A stretch of DNA of 64,000 nucleotides, from positions 310,001 through 374,000 of the forward strand of contig CBDEFY010000006.1 in the NCBI GenBank assembly GCA_965237595.1, written 5' to 3'. Source of the DNA: UBA9611 sp965237595 (GTDB taxonomy: Bacteria; Chloroflexota; Dehalococcoidia; Lucifugimonadales; UBA3495). Below, in pieces: positions 57,823 to 64,000 of this stretch. Position 1 is the stretch's first letter. The number at the start of each line of letters is the position of its first letter. The translations under genes and the position numbers were made by a program. The notes below the pieces were generated by a model. The model searched no databases, had not been told where the DNA came from, and was given only the letters and a program-made list of their open reading frames with translations.

Positions 57823-59028
57823 TTAAATCTCAGGTCCCTCATCCGGCCCCCTGACTTCACGCATCTGTCTCATTTCCAAGGCCCATCCCAGATGCTCGTC
57901 ATGGGCGGCGTCTTCGGCCAATTGCGGCGCAATCTCCAGTACCCGGTCCAAATGGTGTAGGCAAGCGGCCACGTCGCCGGTACGCGAGTAGACCCGGGCC
58001 GCGTTGTAGTGGGCGGAGGCCAGGTTGGGGTCCACTTCCAGCGAGTGTTTGTACTCCTTAAGTGCCTCGTCCAGGTCTCCCAATACCTCAAAGACTGCGC
58101 CCCGGTTGCTGTGAGCCTCGGCGAATGACGGTCGCAATCCCAAGGCGGCATTAAAGTCCTCAACGGCGTTTTCGTAATCAGCCAATGCATCGTAGGCCAG
58201 ACCCCGGTTGTTGTACGCCTCGGCGTCGTCGGGCGTGAGTTCAAGAACTTCGCTGTAATCGGCCAACGCCTCGTGTAGCTTTCCCAGGTAATAGTTGGTG
58301 CGGGCCCGGTTGAACAGGGCGTAGGAGTTCTGCGGGTTGAGGTCGGACGCTTTGGTGTAGCTGCTTATGGCCTCGTCGTGAAGTCCCAGTTCGTCCAGTG
58401 AGGCGCCCCGGTTCAAGTAGGCGTTGGATATGTCTGGCCGGATGGCATTCACCTTGTCGAACTGGGCCACCGCCTCCTGATGCCGTCCGGCATGGCCCAA
58501 CACCACTCCCCGGTTATACATGGCCTGGACGTACCCTGGGTCCAACTCAATGGCCCGGCTGTAGTCCGCCAGGGCCCTCTCGACCTGGCCTAGGTCGTCG
58601 TGCCCGTTGCCCCGTTGGTAATAGGCTTCGGGCAAGAAGGGTTCACGGACCAACACGTCGGTAAACTCCCGGACCGCGTCCTCCGGGCTCTTCAGCCGCA
58701 GGTAGGCCAGACCCAAGTTGAAACGGGCGTCGGCGTTTGACGGCTCCTCCTCCAAGATGGCCAGATAGACTTGAGCAGCGTCGTCGTGGCGGCCAACCGC
58801 GTAGCAACCATTGCCATAGACCAGCGACGCCTTGGCATCTAATGACCCCTCTGGCGAGCCCTCCACCTCTGCCACCGCCTCTTCCAGCAAGGCCCGGACT
58901 TCGGGACCCAGCCGGGAGCCCCGTGGCCGGGGCGTGATCCGGCCCGGGCCGGTGGCATGTTGGTCCAACAGCTTCGCCAGGGCCACGAGGCATTCGGAAC
59001 CGGGTCCATTTTGGGCGTGTTCAGTCAA
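57823..59028 (-). CDS. tetratricopeptide repeat protein
   Basis: This 401-residue protein contains about nine to ten tandem TPR motifs from residue 65 to the end (for example SNADARFNLGLAYLRLKSPE, AYYQRGNGHDDLGQVERALA, AYNNRGLAYDALADYENAV, AHSNRGAVFEVLGDLDEAL). Such arrays form protein-interaction superhelices. There is no signal peptide, membrane segment or other domain. The first 60 residues look like a variable cap. It is transcribed alone, divergent from the Sec protein gene. Confidence 0.9.
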   Translation of the reverse strand: MTEHAQNGPGSECLVALAKLLDQHATGPGRITPRPRGSRLGPEVRALLEEAVAEVEGSPEGSLDAKASLVYGNGCYAVGRHDDAAQVYLAILEEEPSNADARFNLGLAYLRLKSPEDAVREFTDVLVREPFLPEAYYQRGNGHDDLGQVERALADYSRAIELDPGYVQAMYNRGVVLGHAGRHQEAVAQFDKVNAIRPDISNAYLNRGASLDELGLHDEAISSYTKASDLNPQNSYALFNRARTNYYLGKLHEALADYSEVLELTPDDAEAYNNRGLAYDALADYENAVEDFNAALGLRPSFAEAHSNRGAVFEVLGDLDEALKEYKHSLEVDPNLASAHYNAARVYSRTGDVAACLHHLDRVLEIAPQLAEDAAHDEHLGWALEMRQMREVRGPDEGPEI

Positions 59029-59257
59029 GGCTGGAGACCATCCTGGGTTGAAATGGCTTTGGCCCCCGATGGAATCGGGGCCGTCTGCTGAATGTGTGTC
59101 TACAGCATACCATCCCAGCCGGGCTGCGCCAAAGACCCGCAGGCACAGATAGGCGTGCCCGTTGAAGAATCGCCGGGCCAGCCGTACAATTACAGTCAGA
59201 CCAGAAACGGGTTATGCCGGGTGTTTCCCGGTAATCCTTACCCAACAGGAGTCGAAC

Positions 59258-59488
59258 GTGGCCCAAGCAAGCATAATCATCTATACCCACCCTGATTGCG
59301 CCTACTCCTCAGCCGCCAAGATGGACTACCAAAGCCGCAATGTGGAGTACACCGAGATTGACGTATCCAAGCAAGCTGACCAGATCCCCAGCCTATTGGA
59401 ATTGACCAACGGGGCGCGACTCACCCCGGTGATAGTGGAGAACGGAACCGTAACAATCGGCTTCAAAGGCGGTGCCTGAGACTTCTGA
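59258..59488 (+). CDS. glutaredoxin-like selenoprotein (UXX-star type)
   Basis: A thioredoxin-fold mini-protein. From GTG 59258 (AGGAG six bases upstream) it reads IIIYTHPDCAYSSAAKMDY (CxxS at C14/S17), NVEYTEIDVS, RLTPVIVENGTVTIGFKGGA. The next codon is TGA (59477-59479), followed by GAC, TTC and a second TGA. This fits the family named UXX-star (seleno)protein, where Sec is third from the end. The product would be 76 residues, with Sec at 74. A bSECIS-like hairpin starts 12 bases after the UGA, and selD is present in the same window. Ending at the first TGA would remove the likely redox residue. Confidence 0.75.
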
Positions 59489-59507
59489 TCCGGGGCCAGT
59501 TGGCCCC
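59477..59507 (+). promoter_or_regulatory. UGA Sec codon with bSECIS-like hairpin
   Basis: GGGGCC (59492-59497) pairs with GGCCCC (59502-59507) around AGTT, 12 bases after the UGA at 59477-59479. Spacing and a G in the loop agree with bacterial SECIS elements. Confidence 0.6.
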
Positions 59508-59516
59508 AAACCCCTG

Positions 59517-59556
59517 AAAGCTTTCGCCCCGATTCCATCGCGGGCGAAAGCTTTTG
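59517..59556 (+). terminator. rho-independent terminator
   Basis: AAAGCTTTCGCCC (59517-59529) pairs with GGGCGAAAGCTTT (59542-59554), followed by TTG. It closes the glutaredoxin-like gene and precedes recA. Confidence 0.75.
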
Positions 59557-59671
59557 CTGACAACATCACCTTGTTGGGTGACGTGACGCGATGTTAGGAT
59601 GCGGCGCATGTTGGACTGGCGGAAGCTGACCCAACAAAGGATGCCTAACAACGGATCGAGGATGGGTGAGG

Positions 59672-60802
59672 ATGACCAGCACAGATAAAGACAAGCAGGC
59701 AGCCCTGGAAATTGCGCTGGGACGAATCGAGAAGGACTACGGAAAGGGCGCCGTGATGCGTCTTGGCGAGATAAGCCAGTCCCTGACCACCGAATGCATT
59801 CCCACCGGCTCTCTGGCCCTGGACATCGCGTTGGGCATCGGCGGCATACCCCGGGGCCGGGTCACCGAGATTTTCGGTGCCGAGTCCGCTGGAAAGTCCA
59901 CCCTGGCCATCCACATCATGGCCGAGACTCAGAAGGCCGGCGGCACCGCCGCGTACATCGACGTTGAGCACGCCTTGGACCCCGTCTACGCCGGGAACTG
60001 CGGCCTCATCTTGGACGACCTTCTGATTGCCCAGCCCGACAGCGCCGAGCAGGCATTGGACATCACCGAGCAACTGGTCCGCAGCGGCGCGATAGACGCG
60101 GTGGTGATTGACAGCGTGGCCGCTCTGGTGCCTCAGGCGGAGATCGAAGGCGACATGGGCGACACCCACGTTGGCTTGCAGGCCCGGCTCATGTCCCAGG
60201 CCCTGCGCAAGTTGACCAGCACCATCCACCGCTCCAAGACTGCAGTGGTGTTCATCAACCAGCTTCGGGACAAAATTGGGGTCACCTACGGCAGCCCCGA
60301 GGTCACCCCCGGCGGGCGAGCCCTCAAGTTCTATAGCTCGGTGCGCATCGACCTGCGCCGGGTGGAGTCCATCAAGCAGGGGTCAGAAGTTATCGGCAAC
60401 CGCGTCCGGGCCCGCGTCGTCAAGAACAAAGTCGCCGCGCCCTTCCGGGTGGCCGAGTTCGACATCATGTTCAACTTGGGCATCAGCAAGATGGGCGACC
60501 TGCTGGAGATTGGCGCCGAGCAGGGCATCATCAAGAAGTCCGGCGCCTTCTATTCCTACGGCGAGACCAAATTGGGCCAGGGCCGGGAAAATTCCAAAGA
60601 GTTCCTGATCCAACACCCGGAGATTGCCGCCTCTGTGGAAGGCCGCATCCGGGGGCCCGCCGGCATCGGTGGAGACCACGAGCCGGACGGCCAGGTAGCC
60701 CCCGGCGAGGCATTGACCAACGGAGACTCGCCCCATCCAGGGGGCTCGGTCGCCGACATCCTGTCCGGCACCACTTCCTTGGAGTTGGACGACAAGGAAT
60801 AA
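59672..60802 (+). CDS. recA: recombinase RecA
   Basis: This 376-residue strand-exchange and LexA-coprotease protein has its Walker A at residues 69-76, reading GAESAGKS in place of the common GPESSGKT. Walker B lies in AIDAVVIDSVAALVP. The loop regions GDTHVGLQARLMSQALRKL and FINQLRDKIGVTYGSPEVTPGGRALKF are conserved. The C-terminus is acidic (LELDDKE). ATG 59672 is preferred to GTG 59666. No SOS box was recognised in the short upstream gap. recX follows after a repeat block. Confidence 0.97.
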   Translation: MTSTDKDKQAALEIALGRIEKDYGKGAVMRLGEISQSLTTECIPTGSLALDIALGIGGIPRGRVTEIFGAESAGKSTLAIHIMAETQKAGGTAAYIDVEHALDPVYAGNCGLILDDLLIAQPDSAEQALDITEQLVRSGAIDAVVIDSVAALVPQAEIEGDMGDTHVGLQARLMSQALRKLTSTIHRSKTAVVFINQLRDKIGVTYGSPEVTPGGRALKFYSSVRIDLRRVESIKQGSEVIGNRVRARVVKNKVAAPFRVAEFDIMFNLGISKMGDLLEIGAEQGIIKKSGAFYSYGETKLGQGRENSKEFLIQHPEIAASVEGRIRGPAGIGGDHEPDGQVAPGEALTNGDSPHPGGSVADILSGTTSLELDDKE

Positions 60803-60825
60803 CTCCGCCGCCAGCGACGACTAGG

Positions 60826-61021
60826 ACCCGTTAAAAATGGTTCGACAAGCTCACCACGAACGGGCTGGAAATGAAGAGTGGGCAACAAAACCGTTCGTCC
60901 TGAGCCCGTCGAAGAATGCGCATAAGCCATGCTCATGGTGGAGAACAGTCTTAACCCCGGTGGTGGTTCGACAAGCTCACCACGAACGGAAGGACGTTCA
61001 CTCTGAGCTTGTCGAAGAACC
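60826..61021 (+). repeat. palindromic dispersed repeat block, intact copy
   Basis: Contains GGTTCGACAAGCTCACC units at 60839 and 60965 and the complementary arm from 60891 (CCGTTCGTCCTGAGCCCG). It is the uninterrupted form of the sequence that the IS110 element split at 2806-3956; the equivalent insertion point is CT at 60900-60901. It lies between recA and recX. Confidence 0.85.
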
Positions 61022-61101
61022 CAACAACGGGTCGTGCGGTATTCAATTGTAGCCTCTAATTATCAACCTCAGGCACCACAGAATCTCGGGAGCGTCCACC
61101 G

Positions 61102-61632
61102 ATGGCCGAAGCACCGCATCAGACCGGAGACCCTGACTCTCCATACGCGAAGGCCAAGAACGCTGCCCTGCGTCTGCTCGCCTACCGGTCACGGTCGGAG
61201 CGAGAGGTCCGCCGGAGGTTACAGAGCCGCTTCACCGAGGAGGTGATCGACCGGACACTGTCAGACCTTCGCTGCCAAGGGTTGTTGGACGACGCGGCCT
61301 TCGCCAGAGAGTGGCGGGAGCAGCGGGAAAAGTTCCGGCCCAGGGGACCCGGTGTGATTAGACAGGAACTGCGAAAACTGGGGGTGGACACCGAGGTCAT
61401 TCGGGAGGCTCTTTCCGATTTCGACGCCGCCGCCAACGCCTACCAAGCCGGTTCAAGATACGCGGCCAAGCTATCGACGGAAGACGCAGGGGCCTTTCGC
61501 CGGAAATTGGGCGCGTTCTTGTACCGAAGGGGCTTTGAAGGGGAGGTCTTGGGCCAGACGGTCGAACGGCTCTGGCGTGAGCTATTTGACCCGTTGCACG
61601 GCTATGTAGATGCCGAAGGCCAGCGTGATTAG
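61102..61632 (+). CDS. recX: regulatory protein RecX
   Basis: This 176-residue helical-repeat protein modulates RecA filaments. Characteristic segments are NAALRLLAYRSRSEREVRRRL, VIDRTLSDLRCQGLLDDAAFAREW and RGPGVIRQELRKLGVD. It lies 300 bp after recA, with a palindromic repeat block between, so cotranscription is possible. Its last 51 bases overlap the opposite gene at 61582-62097. Confidence 0.9.
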   Translation: MAEAPHQTGDPDSPYAKAKNAALRLLAYRSRSEREVRRRLQSRFTEEVIDRTLSDLRCQGLLDDAAFAREWREQREKFRPRGPGVIRQELRKLGVDTEVIREALSDFDAAANAYQAGSRYAAKLSTEDAGAFRRKLGAFLYRRGFEGEVLGQTVERLWRELFDPLHGYVDAEGQRD

Positions 61633-62097
61633 GCCGAAGAAGCCCGCTGAGGCTGGGCTGGAGGGCAGGCTAATTACGTATGCCCCAATCACGGAACCAG
61701 CGGCAATATACGCCAGTCCTCTGCTCCGCTTGGCGTTGACCGATCTACTAATCAACTCGCCGGCGGCGTAGCCAACGCCCAAGGCCGGTATCGACGACAG
61801 TATGCCGAAACCGCCGAATATCAAGTTGAAAATCATCCAGAGCACTCCGCCGCCGACGGCTACGGCAACGCCTACCCCACCGGCCTTGGCATAGTAGGAC
61901 GGCTGGACGTCGAAGGTGGGCATCTTGGTTGCCTTGCCGCACTCTGGGCAGCGGATGCCGACCGAGACCTGCACCAAACACTGGGTGCACATGCTCCGGC
62001 CGCATTGACCGCAGGATAGCCCCGTCTCGACAGTGGGGTGCCAATTGCAATGGGCCGTTTGTTGTGGTTCTTGGCCAGCCCCAGTTTGTTGTTCCAT
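61582..62097 (-). CDS. B-box zinc-finger membrane protein
   Basis: This protein of about 171 residues has an N-terminal B-box-type zinc-binding region (HCNWHPTVETGLSCGQCGRSMC, TQCLVQVSVGIRCPECG). It is followed by three to four membrane helices (GVGVAVAVGGGVLWMIFNLIFGG, AYIAAGSVIGAYVISL, FFGLITLAFGIYIAVQ, each shown in part). This arrangement is common in bacterial proteins of unknown function. ATG 62097 is chosen because the zinc-finger region follows soon after. Confidence 0.75.
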   Translation of the reverse strand: MEQQTGAGQEPQQTAHCNWHPTVETGLSCGQCGRSMCTQCLVQVSVGIRCPECGKATKMPTFDVQPSYYAKAGGVGVAVAVGGGVLWMIFNLIFGGFGILSSIPALGVGYAAGELISRSVNAKRSRGLAYIAAGSVIGAYVISLPSSPASAGFFGLITLAFGIYIAVQRVK

Positions 62098-62140
62098 AGA
62101 CTCTAATGTCCCGTCGCTGATTCTTCCCAACTAGTTTGAT

Positions 62141-62815
62141 TCAGGAAGAGCCTTCCGGGATGCGCCTCACCCACCCGGTGCGGTCTGACACGTCACGGTC
62201 GCGGACCAACCGGTTGAACAATACCCTTTTACGGGAAACGTCTTCGGGGAAGGGCGTCCAGTTGGCCGACAGACGCTTGAGGACCACGATACCAAGAAGC
62301 CCCAAGCAATACCAGACCAGGTTCAGATTGTCGTGGGCCAGGTAGGCCCAGATAGGCAGCAGAACCAGGGATATCAGTACCCACAGCCCCGAACTATTGG
62401 TGAGTTTCCAGCCGCCGATGGCTACGACGCCGCAGGTAACCAGCAGCACGGGAGACAAGGCCAACAGGGTTCCCCCAGTCACGGCGATTCCCCGACCGCC
62501 TTGGAGCTTTAGGAATACCGACCAATTATTGCCGGTTATGGACAGCAACGGAGGGCCGATGAGAAAGGCCGACGACCGGTCGATGCCCAAGACATAGAGG
62601 CTGACCCAGATGGGGAGCGCCCCCTTGACCAATATCTCGATGGCCACCAAGGGAACGACCCACTTCTTGCCCACATGCTCGTAGAGATTGGCGCTACCCA
62701 CGTTGCCGCTGCCATAGCCGAGGATGTCCAGTCCCCCGACCAACCGGCCGATGATGTAAGCCGTGGGGATGGAACCCAGTAGGTAAGAACCTATGTACAG
62801 CGCCGCGATTTCCAT
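62141..62815 (-). CDS. plsY: glycerol-3-phosphate acyltransferase PlsY
   Basis: PlsY transfers acyl groups from acyl-phosphate to glycerol-3-phosphate, the first step of phospholipid synthesis. The 224-residue membrane protein shows YLLGSIPTAYIIGR, GYGSGNVGSANLY, VKGALPIW and LQGGRGIAVTGGTLLAL. These match the usual three cytoplasmic motifs, with Ser replacing Ala/Thr in GSGNxGA and Arg in place of Lys in GGKG. The charged tail after residue 180 is longer than in most PlsY. A divergent relative lies at 56547. Confidence 0.85.
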   Translation of the reverse strand: MEIAALYIGSYLLGSIPTAYIIGRLVGGLDILGYGSGNVGSANLYEHVGKKWVVPLVAIEILVKGALPIWVSLYVLGIDRSSAFLIGPPLLSITGNNWSVFLKLQGGRGIAVTGGTLLALSPVLLVTCGVVAIGGWKLTNSSGLWVLISLVLLPIWAYLAHDNLNLVWYCLGLLGIVVLKRLSANWTPFPEDVSRKRVLFNRLVRDRDVSDRTGWVRRIPEGSS

Positions 62816-62893
62816 TGAAGGGGGCCTTCTCCAGCTACACGGTCATGCACCACATCTGGCGACGTGCTCCGCTTTGAGTCCTGTGAAGTTGAT

Positions 62894-63736
62894 CTATCCG
62901 GACTTGGCCTTCTGGACCGCATCTTCCAGTAGCTGGATAGTCTCTTCCGGCGGGCCCAGGGTGCCGGGCAAGGCTTCATCCGAGTTGCCCAGACCGTGGT
63001 AGTCGCTGCCGCCGCAGGGAATCAGGTCGTATTCCTTGGCCAACCGGGCCAGATGCCGCACGGTGTCATCATCGTACTTGGCGTAATAGACCTCCATGCC
63101 CAGCAGGCCTACCTGCTTCAGGCTGGATATGCCGGCTTCCATGTCGTTCATGAAGGTCGGGTGGGCTAAAACCGGCACTCCGCCAACTTGCTTAATCATC
63201 TCAACGCCCTCGTCAGGTGTCATTTTGGGCCGCTCGGCGTAGGCCGAGCCGTTCCGGCCCAGGTACTCGTCAAAGGCGTCTTTGGGCTCTTTACAGTAAC
63301 CCGCCTCCACCATTGCCAGCGCGATATGGGGCCGCCCCACCGCACCGTCTCCGGCGAAATACTGGACCCGCTCCCATTCGATGTGAACCCCCACGGTGTC
63401 CAGTTTCTCCACCATCATCTGGGCCCGCTCAACGCGGCCGCGGCGGAACTCCAACAGCTTTGCCTGGAAATCCCGGTCTTCATATTCCAAGAAATAGCCT
63501 AGGATATGCACTTCGTCCCCGGGAATGTCGGCGCTCATCTCGATGCCGGGTATTATCCGCAGACCGGAGAACTCCTTGGCGGCCTCGTAGGCCTCCGCCA
63601 GCCCTTCTGTAGTGTCGTGGTCAGTGATGGACACGGTCTCTAGTCCCTGCTTGGCCACCAGTTGGACCAACTCGGTGGGCGTGAGCCGGCCATCGGACGC
63701 CAGGGTATGTAGGTGTAGGTCTATCGTCGCGGCCAA
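62894..63736 (-). CDS. PHP-domain phosphoesterase (TrpH/RNase AM type)
   Basis: This 280-residue metal-dependent enzyme of the polymerase-and-histidinol-phosphatase family acts on phosphoester or nucleic-acid 5' ends. Metal ligands are seen in IDLHLHTLASDGRLTP (H8, H10, D15), SITDHDTTEG, IPGIEMSAD, VLAHPTFMND and CGGSDYHGLG. The start is TTG 63736, one base after the preceding gene's stop, so the two are translationally linked. Homologues are annotated as 3',5'-nucleoside bisphosphate phosphatase or 5'-3' exoribonuclease. Confidence 0.88.
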   Translation of the reverse strand: MAATIDLHLHTLASDGRLTPTELVQLVAKQGLETVSITDHDTTEGLAEAYEAAKEFSGLRIIPGIEMSADIPGDEVHILGYFLEYEDRDFQAKLLEFRRGRVERAQMMVEKLDTVGVHIEWERVQYFAGDGAVGRPHIALAMVEAGYCKEPKDAFDEYLGRNGSAYAERPKMTPDEGVEMIKQVGGVPVLAHPTFMNDMEAGISSLKQVGLLGMEVYYAKYDDDTVRHLARLAKEYDLIPCGGSDYHGLGNSDEALPGTLGPPEETIQLLEDAVQKAKSG

Positions 63737-63737
63737 T

Positions 63738-64000
63738 CTAGTTCACTGTCCGGTCTACCCTTTCTATCAACGACGCGAAGCCGGTCTCTTCGTCCACATC
63801 CACCAGCACCGCGTTCAACACGCACGGGCCATTGGCCACGGGCAGCCGTTGGGGCAGGGAGGTCAAGAACCGCTCCAGCACGGCATCCTTGTCCGAGCCA
63901 ATCACCGAGTCCATGGGACCGGTCATACCGACATCGGTGAGGTAGGCCGTGCCCTTGGGCAGGATCCGGGCGTCCACGGTCCCAACGTGGGTGTGGGTGC
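63738..64000 (-). CDS. YmdB-family metallophosphoesterase (5' partial)
   Basis: Only the C-terminal part is in the window. It reads THTHVGTVDARILPKGTAY and LTDVGMTGPMDSVIGSDKDAVLERFL, the conserved end of the TIGR00282 metallophosphoesterases. Members such as Bacillus YmdB hydrolyse 2',3'-cyclic nucleotides and affect RNA turnover and cell-fate decisions. The frame is open to the window edge. It is directly upstream of the PHP gene and likely in the same operon. Confidence 0.88.
   Translation of the reverse strand, partial: THTHVGTVDARILPKGTAYLTDVGMTGPMDSVIGSDKDAVLERFLTSLPQRLPVANGPCVLNAVLVDVDEETGFASLIERVDRTVN

Noticed and set aside
59585..59671. SOS box upstream of recA
   Set aside because: No palindrome matching known LexA sites was seen in the gap.

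Overview
This 64 kb window is GC-rich, tightly packed bacterial DNA, most likely from a free-living Chloroflexota, close to Dehalococcoidia or SAR202-type lineages. That placement is inference. It rests on a complex I operon without the NADH module, a succinate dehydrogenase with an HdrB-like third subunit, an hspR-grpE-dnaK cluster, family III CoA-transferases, VOC enzymes, an FMN hydroxy-acid oxidase and a small Sec-containing glutaredoxin-like protein. No rRNA operon or CRISPR array was seen.

Layout: 1-1054 is the end of prfB with its programmed frameshift site. 1209-4044 is a nested mobile-element zone: an IS3-family element sits inside a 166-bp MITE-like repeat, and next to it an IS110-family element sits inside a palindromic repeat. 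Intact copies of both targets survive elsewhere in the window (39258-39423 and 60826-61021), so the element ends can be read directly. 4139-8600 (minus) holds a VOC protein, a B12-type radical SAM protein, an aldehyde dehydrogenase and gene remnants. 8692-24974 (minus) is the respiratory block: sdhA-sdhB-sdhE, a Nudix hydrolase with NAD kinase, and nuoABCDHIJK-(DUF2007)-LMN. 25249-29221 (plus) carries a CoA-transferase, rdgB, moaA, rnhA and moaC. 29290-37179 is a mixed accessory region with a tRNA-Met, a degenerate tRNA copy, several frameshifted genes and a hydroxy-acid oxidase/NHL pair. 37554-39231 has selD, itself a selenoprotein gene, and a sulfite-oxidase-type Moco protein. 39740-42988 is the heat-shock cluster. 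43244-51903 contains an HDAC-type deacetylase, a 6-oxocamphor-hydrolase-like crotonase, a PAC2 protein, a DUF3352 gene broken by a tandem duplication, trpS and an inositol-phosphatase-like gene. 52710-57251 has a second CoA-transferase, a tetraether-synthase-like radical SAM protein, a methyltransferase and a divergent PlsY-like protein. 57343-64000 has an ABM protein, a TPR protein, the Sec-containing protein, recA-recX, plsY, a PHP phosphoesterase and the end of a YmdB-like gene.

How the genes fit together: reduced carriers and succinate feed the quinone pool through an Nuo complex that must use a donor other than NADH, and through SdhABE. MoaA and MoaC supply molybdenum cofactor, used for example by the 38620 protein. 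SelD supplies selenophosphate, and at least two UGA codons here (in selD and in the 59258 gene) look like selenocysteine codons.

The observations most worth checking are the IS110 element with a readable bridge RNA whose guide segments match its own target and donor ends, the UXX-star selenoprotein, a palindromic repeat inserted in frame within rdgB, and the Tes-like/methyltransferase/PlsY-like cluster. Several genes carry single-base frameshifts, at least two beside short homopolymers, so assembly error must be excluded before calling them pseudogenes.
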